Translations under genes and position numbers: made by a program | Notes under the pieces: model-generated | What the model saw: the letters and a program-made list of their open reading frames with translations, nothing else | What the model was told of the DNA's origin: nothing | Databases searched by the model: none | Assembly: GCA_027972325.1 (NCBI GenBank) | Contig: JAPMOS010000008.1 | Coordinates: forward strand, 682,001-746,000 | Length of the DNA stretch: 64,000 nt | Source: Paratrimastix pyriformis | Taxonomy: Eukaryota; Preaxostyla; Paratrimastigidae | Reading direction: 5' to 3' | In this document: piece after piece, positions 35,201-44,892 of the stretch | Numbering within the stretch: position 1 is the stretch's first letter | Layout: each line of letters begins with the position of its first letter

Positions 35201-36336
35201 CCACCGCGGCCCCGCCTGCAGGCCGGCCCGACTCGGACTCCGCTGTGACCCTGGCCCCAGGCATGGCGGTGGCCGCCACGGCCCCCCACACGGAGAGGCG
35301 GGCGCTGTCCTTCGGCCACGTCTCACAGGGCGTCCTGGCCTCGCCGCCCTCCCCGCCACCCCTGCCCCCCGCCCTGCCCGGTCTGGACAGCAACCCACCC
35401 CGGACCGGGGGGACCGACTCTCTGGCGACGTCCCCAATCGCCCCTGCCCCTGCTGCAGCTTCGTCACCCCAGCGGGCGACCGCTGCCGGCGCCTCTTTAT
35501 CCTCCTCCTCTCCTTCTTCCCCGGCCGCACACACGGGGGCACCGGTGCTTCCGGCCCCGCTGCGAGAGCTGCTTGTCTCGCTGATGGGCGAGGAGGCGCC
35601 CGTCTCCCCACCGGTGGGGCTCGCCGGCGGCCCCCCGCGCCCGTCCCCCTCTACGGGCCACCTGGCGCCGCCCCCGTTGACTCCCTCCGCCATCCAGATG
35701 CCCTTCCCGCTCTTCCCGCCCGGGTCCCAGCCCGACGTGATTCCCTTGCTGACCGAGCCGCCGCCGCCGCCGCCGTTGCCGCCGCCGCCGCCATGCGACA
35801 GCGCGACTGCCGCCCTGCACGTGGCTGCCCGATGCCCCGCATGCGCACCGACGCCCCAGCCGACGCCAGCGCGGGGCCGCTCGCCCAGCCGGAGATCCCC
35901 GCCCAAGCCACGCTGGCCGTCCCCCGGTGACACAGACGAACGCTTCGTGCTGGGGACCCCGGCCCTGGGCCTGTGGACCCTGCCCGCCCACGACCCGTTG
36001 CTGCGGTCCCTGTCGCCCGCATCCCCCGTGAGGGTGTGCCCGCCCAGCCGCACTCGCGCCTCCCCACATCGGTCGGTCTCGCAGCCCCGGCGCTCCGACC
36101 GAGTCGTCACAAGAACGGTCGTGGTCCGCGACCAGAGTGGCGCGAAGCACCGCGTGACGCTCCGACAGGCATCCTGTCCGCCTGCTGTGCGGCCCCATTC
36201 CCCGACGGTCCGAGTCAACGGACCCGAACAGGCAGAGACGCCCATGCCGCCTCTCTCCGTCGCAGCGGCCCGAGTGGGCGCTTTATTGGGACAGTTGCGT
36301 GATGCCTACGCCCCAATCGCCCCTCCATTAATTTAA
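24383..36336 (+). CDS. Highly divergent myosin head with giant Pro/Ala/Ser-rich tail
   Basis: Exons between 24.38 and 28.83 kb match successive myosin motor blocks: P-loop GLSGSGKS at 24524-24547 (canonical GESGAGKT); DSIHMVLLRALRQAP and LGLHPPPHRYRYLG (the FHIFYQLL / YxYL segment); TTEQSACLFHLLGAILLLG; IVDAVEALLGLPPGRLLTAL; ARHLLAGALYTGLCQWLVAH; VIDGPGFD (switch II, normally DIxGFE); GPGLLALLEASA; ITVRHAGGEVR; LGRILAAMGLFEAAGFPEW (converter); VGRYHVLMRRGM; and LEAVRAECRQWAATSIQ, the start of an IQ motif. No switch I NxxSSRFGK is visible. From about 28.88 kb one uninterrupted frame of about 2,480 codons follows, low complexity with DA-rich and QP-rich repeats and an ordered basic patch (YWRRHMIARLLRQSGGRITR near 34.96 kb), ending in TAA at 36336. 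There is no promoter-like GC valley between head and tail, so I treat them as one gene. Two genes remain possible. Confidence 0.7.
24826..25030 (+). repeat. 10-bp minisatellite CATCGYCCCT in myosin intron
   Basis: About 19 tandem decamers alternating between CATCGTCCCT and CATCGCCCCT, with occasional CGTCGCCCCT, in the intron after the P-loop region. The T/C alternation is irregular, which suggests unequal exchange or conversion between variant units. Confidence 0.93.
26396..26458 (+). repeat. (CTCGCC)n hexanucleotide repeat
   Basis: About ten CTCGCC units in an intron of the myosin head region. Confidence 0.9.
30930..31290 (+). repeat. In-frame Asp-Ala and Gln-Pro coding repeats in tail
   Basis: Within the long tail exon, GCCGACGCGGATGCC-like units encode a DA-rich stretch (about 30930-31150). 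A CAGCCACAGCCTCAG array then encodes alternating Gln-Pro (about 31185-31290). Both stay in frame and show synonymous variation, so they look like protein-level repeats. Confidence 0.75.
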
Positions 36337-36470
36337 TGATTCATCATTTCAATGTTTTTCTATGAATTGAGAATTTTCCCCCCTCGAGCAAACGGATCAA
36401 AGGACCATCGTGCGTTTCGGGTCAATTTCCGGGGAGTTACCCACATTCATCAGTACATTTCTTGACGAAA

Positions 36471-38132
36471 ATGAGAGGCCCCAGCTGCCTCTTTGTCATA
36501 TTTGCCCTTTTCTCTCTCGTCGCAGCATACCCAGCGCATCCCCAATGCTTGATTTGCACCCTTCTGGTCAATTTGTTTGAGGTCGTCTTTTTTTTACCAG
36601 GTGTTTTCGCGGAGTTCTCACTCTTTCACGGCGACACTTAGCAAATTGCTGAACAAAAGGCAATTTCTGCCCAACAGTCTCTTGCGTATTTCTGTTCACG
36701 GCTCCCTTCTGATGTTCGTGAACAATGCGACCTCTTTGTGAAGATTGCCGGTGGAAAGCTTGCAGAATTGCTCAACAAAAAGGGTTCGAACGTTTCCTTC
36801 CAATCCTTGTCCTTTATTTTCATTAGAGCTGAATCCCGATGCAATCTGCCTCAAACTTGGCCTTTGCACAAATCCGAAATGCCAGCTCTTCCCTTCGAAG
36901 ATTCCTATGCCAAACAAGGCCACTGTGGTTCTTCCTAACTTGAGTTGGACCCCGTGGGACTGGGTCGTCGAGGCCATCACCAAGACCTTCACCAATCGAC
37001 AGCCTGCCTCCGACCATGACGGCGATTTGTTCTCAGCTGAAATGGAGACAATGCGCGGAACCCACTGGCGCGGCCGAGATTGCAACGATCGTGATCCTCA
37101 CGTCTACCCGGGCTCGCTCATCACCAATCCCGACCCCAACGTGGACTATGATTGCAATGGTATCAAGGGAGTCGACCCTGCCACCAAAAAGCCCTACAAG
37201 GTCCGTGGTTGGCCAGGGGGGTTGATTGACAGTAGTGTTTGGAGCAACGAACGCCTCATCGTTATCGTTGGAACCCCACCATCGTCACGCCGCGCACCGC
37301 AGGAACTGTTCTGCTCGGACCCGCGGACGCACCGGGGCATCATTGCCCTGGGGGACTCGGGCACGGCGCACATGCACATCCCGACCCGGTGGCTCAACGC
37401 GACCGAGTTCGACGCCCGCGACCTCATCTCGGTCCTGATGGACGAGGCCGACTGGCCCCAGGAGAGCTGGGTCACCGGCTACCGGACCGCCTCCCGCGAG
37501 ACGCCCGATACGATCGAGTCGATGTACACCCTGATGTGGCAGCGGGACCACTGCATCCACCGGAACTACCAGAACCTGGGCGTGAACAGCGCCGACAGCT
37601 TCCTGACCCTGGCCGACATCAAGAAGGGCCTCCGCTACAGCCCTGACATGCGGCCGGCGGTGGTCTTCTTCGGCATGCTGGGCAACGACATCTGCCGCTT
37701 CTGGCCCAGCCACGGGGTGCCCATGACCACCCCCCAGCAGTTCCACGACAACATCCTGGTCCGCGGCGGACCCTCTCCCGCCCTCATCAGCGGCATCGGC
37801 ATCCGTCTTCATCACCCAATCGGCATCACCACCCTTTCCTCCTCGCAGGGCGTGCTGGAGTACCTGGACTCGGTGCTGCCCAACGGGTCGCACGTGGTCA
37901 TGCAGAAGGTGGTCGACGGGCGGGTCCTCTGGAACACCATGCACGACGCCCCCTACCCCGTCGGCCGCGGCGTCACCTTCGCGGTCCGCCCCGCGCCGCC
38001 ATCCCCGCTCGCCAGCCCGCCCGCCAGCCCGCCCGCCAGCCCGCCCGCCAGCCCGCCCGCCAGCCCGCCCGTCCATCATGGATGCGCCGCCCTCGTCTGA
38101 CCCATCGGCGCACCTTTTGGCCTGTTCTGCCG

Positions 38133-38167
<35 letters not shown>

Positions 38168-38553
38168 AGGACGCGTACCGGTGGTTCTCCTGCCTGGACG
38201 TCAACCCGTGCTACCCCTGGATGACCGACAACGAGACCAGCCGCAACGAGGCCTCGGCCCTGGCGGAGCAGCTCAACCAGCAGTACCAGGCCATCCTGCA
38301 GACCCACACCTTCGCCCGGATCGTGCCGGTGCTGCTGGACATCCAGCTGGCCAACATCATCCGCACCTGGCCCGGCGAGCCCGTCACGGCCGTCGACCAC
38401 GTGGACGGGTTCCACCCCAGCCCCACCGCCAACGCCCACATCGGCCGGTTCTACTTCGACCGGCTGCTGGAGCTGCACCCGGAGATCTTCGGCCCGGTCA
38501 ACCCCAACAACGCCCGCATCGAGGCCCTCTTCGGCAACCAGGGCGGCTTCTAG
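36471..38553 (+). CDS. AOAH: Acyloxyacyl hydrolase (saposin B + GDSL lipase)
   Basis: Secreted or lysosomal lipase that in animals removes secondary acyl chains from bacterial lipid A. The ATG at 36471 starts a signal peptide (CLFVIFALFSLVAA). A saposin-B domain with paired cysteines follows (QCLICTLLVNLFE; YFCSRLP; REQCDLF; AICLKLGLC) over introns 36582-36641 (GTCGTC) and 36784-36826 (GTTCGA). Next come the AOAH-specific Asp-rich calcium segment (RDCNDRDPHVYPG, DYDCNGIKGVD) and the GDSL block IIALGDSGTAHMHIPTRW, with DHCIHRNYQNLGVNSADSF, VFFGMLGNDIC and the catalytic-His block VDHVDGFHPSPTANAHIG near the C-terminus. Three more introns have donors GTCCGT, GTCCGC and GTCCGC. The architecture is complete and all catalytic motifs are visible. 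The protein probably digests LPS of ingested bacteria (inference). Confidence 0.93.
38133..38167 (+). repeat. Poly-C tract, 35 nt, abutting a 3' splice site
   Basis: Sense-strand C run ending directly in CAG, the acceptor before the AOAH exon DAYRWFSCLDVN. A 12-bp CCGCCCGCCAGC repeat lies upstream in the same intron (about 38018-38070). Confidence 0.95.
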
Positions 38554-39487
38554 ACGCCCGCCGGCCCCCATCCCCCAACACCCCACACCACCCCCTGTAC
38601 TACAACCACCCGCTCCTCGTTTGAGGTGTGTCTCGCCTATGGGCCGACCCCCAGCCCCACTCTCCGTCCTCTCGTCCTTCGGGACTCGCCCCGGCCGTTG
38701 GCCGACGGCCCCGAACAAAAGGACACCAGGAGGGATGGAATGGCCCGGCCATGGAGGGCGAGGTCGCTGCTGTCCATGGACTGTCGACACGCGTACTTGA
38801 TGTTGTGTTTTCTCTCCGTCGCGGCGTTCCGTTCGCCCCATCCGGCTTTCGGCCGGTGGGTTGCGTTCGTCTGTGTTGGTCTGTGTCTGTGTCTGTCTGT
38901 GTCTGCCGCCGTGGGACATCTTCGTCCTCTGCTGCCCTCTGCTGCCACGGCTGCCTGCCCGGCTGCCACGACTGCCTGCCCTTCTGTCCTGCTTCTCGCA
39001 TGCATATCCTCTCCTCCCCCTCCTCGCCCCATTTTTTTTTTTGCGCATGGGGTCGAGATCCAACCCGAAGACAGGACGTGATGGGCCAGTGTCTGTCTGT
39101 GTCTGTGTCTGGTTGCCCGTCTGTCTGTTGGGTTTTCGCCTTTCGTCTGGCGATTGCTGTTTTCCTTTTTTTTGGGTCCGTCGTCTCGTCTTTCTTGTCG
39201 GCCCGCCTCGGTTCGTCTGGGCCGATGCGGACCTCGCTGCTTGGCGGCTGGCTCGCACCCGGGCCTCCTCGCATCCTTGCACTGTCCTCGCCTCCTCCTC
39301 CCTCCTTCTCCGCCATCTTCCACTTGTTGGGCGTAATAATTTGGATACCTGCCGTGCTCTCCCCCTCCCCGCCCCCCCCCCCCCCCCCCCCCCCTGGACG
39401 AGCGTCCGTGTTGTCGTTCCATCTCCATGGCGCGACTCGTTCTTCTGTGTCACAAAATCATCCGACAACGACAAGGACAAGCTCGCG
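38554..39487. other. Convergent intergenic region with TGTC repeats and poly-C
   Basis: 934 bp between AOAH and the P-loop gene. It holds several short TGTCTG runs (about 38875-38905, 39088-39130), a poly-T at about 39033-39042 and a poly-C at 39372-39394. I see no gene. Confidence 0.5.
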
Positions 39488-40102
39488 TCACCCGGCCTGC
39501 TGGGGGCTGCTGCTGCCCGGGGGCGGGTCATGGGGCTCGGGCAGGGTCAGCAGGAGGCGCGGCCCGGACTCGGGCTCCCCCTCGACCGCCCGCGGTCGGA
39601 GCCGCCCGGCCCGCAGGAGAGCCTCCACGTCCAGCCCGGCGGGGGGCGGGGGCCCCTCGAGCCAGCGAACAGCGGGATGCCCCACGTCCTCCAGCAGGGC
39701 CGGGCTCACTGGGGGCTGGACGGCCCGAGTGGGCAGCACCCAGCGCAGGTGGAACCAGTCCAGCAGGCCCGCCCACAGCCGGCTCCAAGGGCCGGCGGCC
39801 TCGTCCCCGCCCCCGCCAAGGATGTGGGCCCACTGGGGCCGAAGCAGGTCCCCCTCGAGGGCGGCCGAGGCTCGCTGGGCCTCCTCGGACAGGTCGCCGG
39901 CCCAGCCGGGCCGGAGCCAGACATGGGTGGGGACGTGGCCCTGGGGAAGGAGTGGCAAGTGGTCATCCTCCGTCCCGCCCTCCGATCGCAGACCTGGGCA
40001 AAGTGCAGGATGACCCCGCGAGCGGCCGGACTGGTGGGCAGGCGGATGGCCGTGGGATCGGCGAGGTCGGTTGCGCAAGGCGGCCGGACGAGCTCCCAGT
40101 CT

Positions 40103-40133
<31 letters not shown>

Positions 40134-41911
40134 TCGATCTCTTGCTCCCCGCGTGGGCATGAAGGAGGGCGCGTGGTGGTGGGAGTGGTGGCGGCAGTAC
40201 CGACATGTCCAGCGATCGGCTGCATTGCTACTGCGCTGCCTGAGGAAGACCCGGGGGCCGCGAGCGGGGGCCGCGAGGCCCCAGTCCACCAGGCGGAGGG
40301 CCGTCGGGCCGTACTGCTGGGCCATCAGCGGCGTGGGGAGGGCCGCCGTGGCCGCCAACGGGTCTGCCTCCTCCCGATTGCCAATGGCGGCGCCGTCCTC
40401 CAGGCGGATGAGATGCTCCTAGGGCAGCAGCGCGGTCAGGTGGGAACCGAGCCGGACGAGGGACCGCAGACGAGGAATGCCTCCCGGGTGACCACCCCAA
40501 GCGGCAGCGGGTCCGCCTGGAGGATGTGCTCGGCCGTCATCTCCGTGGCGTCCGTCACCTCGACTGCTCCCAGTCGCAGGGCATGCGCCAGGGTGCGGGC
40601 CACCTCCTCGGCATCCAGTGTGCCGTCCGGCCGGACGTGGTTGCACACCCGGACGCCGCCCACCCGCAGCCTGGCCGGGCCCAGCTGGGGGTCCGTCCCG
40701 AGGGTCTGCCCCAGCAGCAGCTCAAGAAGTCGTTCCAGCCGGCTCGGCGGGTGGCCCTCGGGGTCTGCCAGCTCCGGAGAGATGACCAACTGGGGCTCCC
40801 ACTGGGTCAACAAGGCCGGATCCAGGCCGGCGCGGGCGAGAAGGCGCCCCTCGAGGGCCCCGCCCATGGGGCATTCCGGGGGCAGCCGGGTCACCACGAA
40901 GTGCACCACTCGGAGCGGCGAAGCTGCCCTTGGCCCGAGCGAGCCCAGGTAGCGGAGGCGGCCCATCAGGCGGCCCCAGTAGCCGGTCGGCTGGGGGCTG
41001 CTCAGGTCGGCCCACAGCTGGGCGCCGTTGATGAAGAATAGCACCGAGCCCACCCGCTGGAGGAGCTGCTGCGAGTGATGCAGGATCGATGCGGATGCGC
41101 CGTCGGGCCGTTGAGGTTGCGGCGAAGGGTGCCCGTGCTGAGGGTCCCGGGTGCCCGGGCATGGGCGCTCGGCGGCCTCGAGGGCCATGAGGGCGTCCAG
41201 GTGGTCGCCGCCAACCTCCACAAATTGCAGGGCCACATAGCGGATATCGCTCGGAAAGCCGCTTTCTTGCATGCGCTGCCAGATACTCCGGGGTTGATCC
41301 GCTCCGAGGGAGGCAGCAGGGGCAGCAGGGGCAGGGGCCGCCCGAAAGCCCGGGAACTGGGGCACGGGCAGGTTGTGCTCCTCAAGGAAGAAGGCAAAGT
41401 CCTCCAAGGTCTGGAGGACAACCCCTCGGCATAGGTCAGTGTCTTTGGGAGACGTGAGGACCCCAGACAACACCGCCAGCCGCAGACCGAGGAATGGGGG
41501 CTCGTCGGCATAACGCGAGGCGTCGGAGGTCAAAAAGCGAACATTGCAAAATGACGATGAAAGGGAAGGGAAAGCACTCGAGAGCTCCAAAAATGTGAGA
41601 TGATTTGTTTGCTGACAAAAAGAGTGGATCAAAGTCGACTTCCCCGCGTTCTGCTCCCCCATCAGAAAGATAGTGAAGATGGCTGTTCCCGCGGCAAAAA
41701 AAATCGAAAACGGGGATTCAAGTTCAACCAAATTTTCATCGCAAAGGTCTGGATGACTGAAAGATGCCTGCTGGATATAGCCGTAGGGGCGCCGCTCGAT
41801 CGGGAAAAACCGAGCAGACTCAATCGGGAGAGGAGCTTCATGACCCGGGAAAGCTGGAATATAATGTAAGGACCCGGGCTCGGGCACCATTGCCTGCCCG
41901 TGCTCGCACAT
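39488..41911 (-). CDS. Orphan P-loop GTPase-like protein
   Basis: From the Met at 41911 the first large exon reads through IFLMGEQNAGKSTLIHSF, a clear Walker A/G1 loop. ALQFVEVGGDHLDALM follows at the place and with the look of a G3 motif (Arf-type DVGG, here EVGG), and after it a hydrophobic strand VGSVLFFINGAQLW. The G4 position reads VVHFVVTRLP instead of NKxD. Later exons give IRLEDGAAIGNR, AQQYGPTALRLVDWGLAA, then after a poly-C acceptor DWELVRPPCATDLADPTAIR, and finally WSRLWAGLLDWFHLRWVLPT before a Pro-rich tail and stop at 39488. I infer a diverged nucleotide-binding regulator with uncertain guanine specificity. I do not recognise the family. It shares a 149-bp start-to-start region with the SPRY gene. 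Confidence 0.65.
40103..40132 (-). repeat. Poly-G tract (sense poly-C), 30 nt, at a 3' splice site
   Basis: On the coding strand this is a C run leading straight into CAG, followed by the exon DWELVRPPC of the P-loop gene. Confidence 0.95.
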
Positions 41912-42060
41912 GTTTGTTCGGGGGTTTCAGTTGAAAGACAGAGATCTCAAATTTCTATAGACTTGGTTATCTCGATTATCTCCACCGATTTTTCCCGTGT
42001 TCGTTTCCATATTCTTTCTTTGTTTTTGCCCACCTTCGTTTAGGGAGCCGACAACTCGTC
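41912..42060. promoter_or_regulatory. Bidirectional promoter region, 149 bp
   Basis: AT-rich gap between the start codons of the divergent P-loop and SPRY genes, with T-rich runs (for example ttctttctttgtttttg). No TATA box is evident. Confidence 0.55.
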
Positions 42061-43087
42061 ATGTATCGGTTCTCTCCTGAAGATTCCGATTCGTCCATTG
42101 CGATTGATGGTTTCACCTGTTGCCAAACGGAAGCGGCTCTTGGTACGTGCGGCGCGAATTGCTGCGCTTCCCGCGGCCGCCATTATTTCGAGGTTCGTGT
42201 CGAGAAAAATCGCGGTGGAATTTTTGCTGGGTTCAGCAAAATTGGGGGCTCTTTCACAACTCGCGGGAGCGCTGGACTGGGGCTTGTTAACGAAAGGTTT
42301 GTTCTGCATTTTTTTAGCGTTGTTTTCCATAATCTGCTGACCGCAGTTGGGCCATCGATGCCATGGGCGCTGTGGGCACTGGGGGCCAGTGGAAGCCCTA
42401 TCACCGCATGAAGCTCAAGCCAGGCATGACAATCGGTGCCTTAATTGAGTTTGAAGGCTCCTCTCCGCGAATCTCCTTCTTCTGCGACGGTTCCCCCCTG
42501 GGGATTGCCTTTGACGGGCTCCCCCCGGGATACTACAGGCCTTCATGCTCGCTCAAGTACAAGGGCACGACCGTTGTCTCCAATTTTGGGCAGATCGATC
42601 CGTTCACCTTCCCTCCAGGTCTGCCGACCCTTTGGCGGGGCGGACCCTGACATGTCTCCCGCTCCCAGTGCCGGAGGTGGATGGGTGGGAAGACGTGCCC
42701 TCACCCAACGCATTGGTGGCCCCGGGGAGCCCCAGCACGGCGGGAGCCACCGTGGTGACGCCGACCCCCTCGCCCACCCTCTCGGCGGCCCTGGCCCCGG
42801 CAACGGCCGCCGCGGTGGTGGCCGGCTCCTCGGCCCCCCCTCCGGCCCCCCCGGCGGCTGTGTCCAAGCGGACCCTCAAGCAACCCCACGCCGAGTCGGT
42901 CGACCCCGATCGGGCGGCCCGGCTGAAGGCCCTCGAGGCCGAGGCCGACGAGCGCGGGGACGAGGGGATCGCCTTTGCCCCCGAGCCTGCCCCCCACCAC
43001 CGCGCCAAGGCGGCCGGCGGGGACGCGCGGCTGGTGACCAAGAACGAGAAGCTGCCCTTGCTCAGCGGCCGCTCGGGGCTTCGGTGA
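42061..43087 (+). CDS. SPRY-domain protein
   Basis: SPRY domains are beta-sandwich protein-interaction modules. Exon 1 carries the first half (AIDGFTCCQTEAALGTCGAN, GRHYFEVRVEKNRGGIFAGF). The intron 42297-42346 (GTTTGT...CCGCAG) splits an Ser codon and restores ESWAIDAMGAVGTGG. Exon 2 carries KLKPGMTIGALIEFEG, ISFFCDGSPLGIAFDGLPPG, YYRPSCSLKYKGTTVVSNFG, the full SPRY ending. A second intron (donor GTCTGC at about 42620, acceptor CTCCCAG) leads to an Ala/Pro-rich tail with a charged helical segment (RAARLKALEAEADERGDEG). The stop is at 43085-43087. There is no catalytic or RING/SOCS domain, so I infer an adaptor of unknown partner. Confidence 0.88.
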
Positions 43088-43764
43088 GCAGCTCGATTGG
43101 GCTGGCTGCCTCCGAGAGGACGCTCCGCCCCCTGTCCTGTGGACATGCGAATAACACAGACACTCTGTATATCATCTCGCCTCCTCCTGTTCTGTCCCCC
43201 GTTTGTCAATGGCCTTTGTCCATGCTGTACATTTCGCCCCTCTCCCTCTCCCCGCTCCACCCCTTCCCTCCCTCTTCCTCTCCACCTTCCTCCTCTTCCT
43301 CTTCCTCCCTCTTTCTCCTTCACCTGCCCTCCGCAACCTCCCCGGGTGCCAGTGCGGCGTCTCGGCCGACCGCGTCCGGTCGTGCCCTTCTTTGCGCCGC
43401 CTGCCCCTGCGACCGGCCGCCTGGCTGCGGCCGGCGTGTTTCCTTTGATTTTGAGATCGCCGAGCGGTGTGCCTCCTCTGCAGCCCCCTCCCTCGTGGGC
43501 GCTCTGTTCTTTGGGGAAAACTCTGGTCTCTGGTTGGTCCGTTTGGGATGAGATCCCACGAACAGATGCCCCGCGAATCCTGCGACGCCCCCTCTCGGTA
43601 GGGCCGCTTCTGCCCCGAGGGATGGACGCTTCTTCGCCCACATCGATCGGGCCGCCCCTACGGGCAACCAGCCCCGGGGGCGGCTCGTCCAGCTCGGTGG
43701 CGGTGGCAGGGCGGGTCGGTCTGTCCCCTGGTGATGGCGACCGGCCAGCCGGCCCCAGATGCGC
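43088..43764. other. Convergent intergenic region, no gene
   Basis: 677 bp between facing stop codons, pyrimidine-rich on the plus strand (CCTCTTCC and CTCCCTCT runs at about 43235-43330). Intermediate GC. No reading frame with recognisable content. Confidence 0.5.
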
Positions 43765-44802
43765 TCAGCGGTAGAGGAGCACGAGGCCGTTGAGGGGCCC
43801 ATTGGCGGCAGCGGCCACGGGGGGGCACTTGAGTTTGAGGCAGTAGTAGATGCCCGTGTACTCGCTGAGGCCCTCGAAGTTAGCCTGCCCCTTGGAGACC
43901 ACCACCTGGTCGGGCCGGCCCACCCATTGGGCCACCTCGTCCGAGTCTCGGTCGGGGCCAGTCCCGGGGGTCCCGTTGCCGATGGTCACCAGCCGAGCCT
44001 GAGCGCCGCCAGACACCGCCGGACGTGAGCAGTGAGCCCTCCCGTCTGGGTGATGCGCGGCTGCAGACCCGTGGGACCCGATCGAGACCGCAGGCCTCGG
44101 CATCGGCCAGCTGGGCATCGTTGATGATGGGCCCGCCTTTGAGGCAGATTTCGATGGTCTCCAGACCCGGATAGAGCTCCCCGATCAGCTCCAGGGCAAC
44201 TCGGTCAAATACGATCTCGCCCGCATTATCACAGAACCACAGCAGCCTTCGAGCCTGGGGGATGCGAGGAGGCACGCGTGTGGGGCAATCGGAACAAGGG
44301 TGGAGGCGACCTTGGTGAGATCCTTCTTAAATTGGTCGATATGATTAATGCTAATTTCATTCGTGAGCCCTTCACGGATGATGGTATTCGGATCCGGCAA
44401 GTGCTCGACTAGCCCAAAGTCGATCGCATTCGCGGCGGCAGCGAGCCGCATGGCGCTTTCCAAGGGGTCAGTCTGGCTCCGGACCAACTTTTGAAGTTGT
44501 ACGAGGTGCGACATCATGACTTGGTTGCTTTGTTCCTTGGCAGCGAGATACGGGTCATAACCGAGGTGATCCCGGAGGATCCGATGCATATGATGTGCTA
44601 AGGCGATGGGGCTCCTGTCCCAAGATGCAGTTGAAATAAATTGCATAACATCGCGCATAATTTGCTCTGTGGTGGCACGGGGCACCTAACGAGCGATGAT
44701 ATCAAACGGCGTATCGGAAAACGCAGGACAGACCTTCAATCTCGCACAAATTACTTGGAGGGCCCGAAAAAAGCAGGGGACACATTCTGTGTGGAGTTTC
44801 AT
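43765..44802 (-). CDS. DUF89/ARMT1-like metal-dependent phosphatase, prokaryotic-type subfamily
   Basis: DUF89 proteins are metal-dependent damage-control phosphatases acting on small phosphorylated metabolites. The start at 44802 gives the diagnostic N-terminus MKLHTECVPCFFRAL. Intron 44686-44733 (GTCTGT...CGTTAG) leads to the helical domain (ALAHHMHRILRDHLGYDPYL, KEQSN, AAANAIDFG). Then, over a GTCGCC intron, comes the metal site LLWFCDNAGEIVFDRVALEL, followed by IEICLKGGPIINDAQLADAE, and over a GTCCCA intron VTIGNGTPGTGPD and DQVVVSKGQANFEGLSE, then CLKLKCPPVAA. The Asp-Asn of DNAGE, the KGGPIIND and the SKGQxNFE motifs are intact. Length is about 285-290 residues. This arrangement matches the stand-alone archaeal/bacterial branch better than PANK4 or ARMT1, suggesting old lateral acquisition followed by intron gain (inference). 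Confidence 0.88.
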
Positions 44803-44892
44803 CGAGATGATAGCGACTGGGCGTGTCGCCGAAATGATTGAGAAGAACCAACTCAACCAGAGGTTCACTTCTCCCGGCTGCTCCTCTCCTCA
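44803..44892. promoter_or_regulatory. Bidirectional promoter region, 90 bp
   Basis: Only 90 bp separate the divergent start codons of the DUF89 and CH-domain genes, in an AT-richer valley. Confidence 0.5.

Noticed and set aside
37285-39531. 748-codon antisense frame over AOAH
   Set aside because: It runs antisense through the catalytic exons of a confidently identified gene and consists of low-complexity shadow codons.
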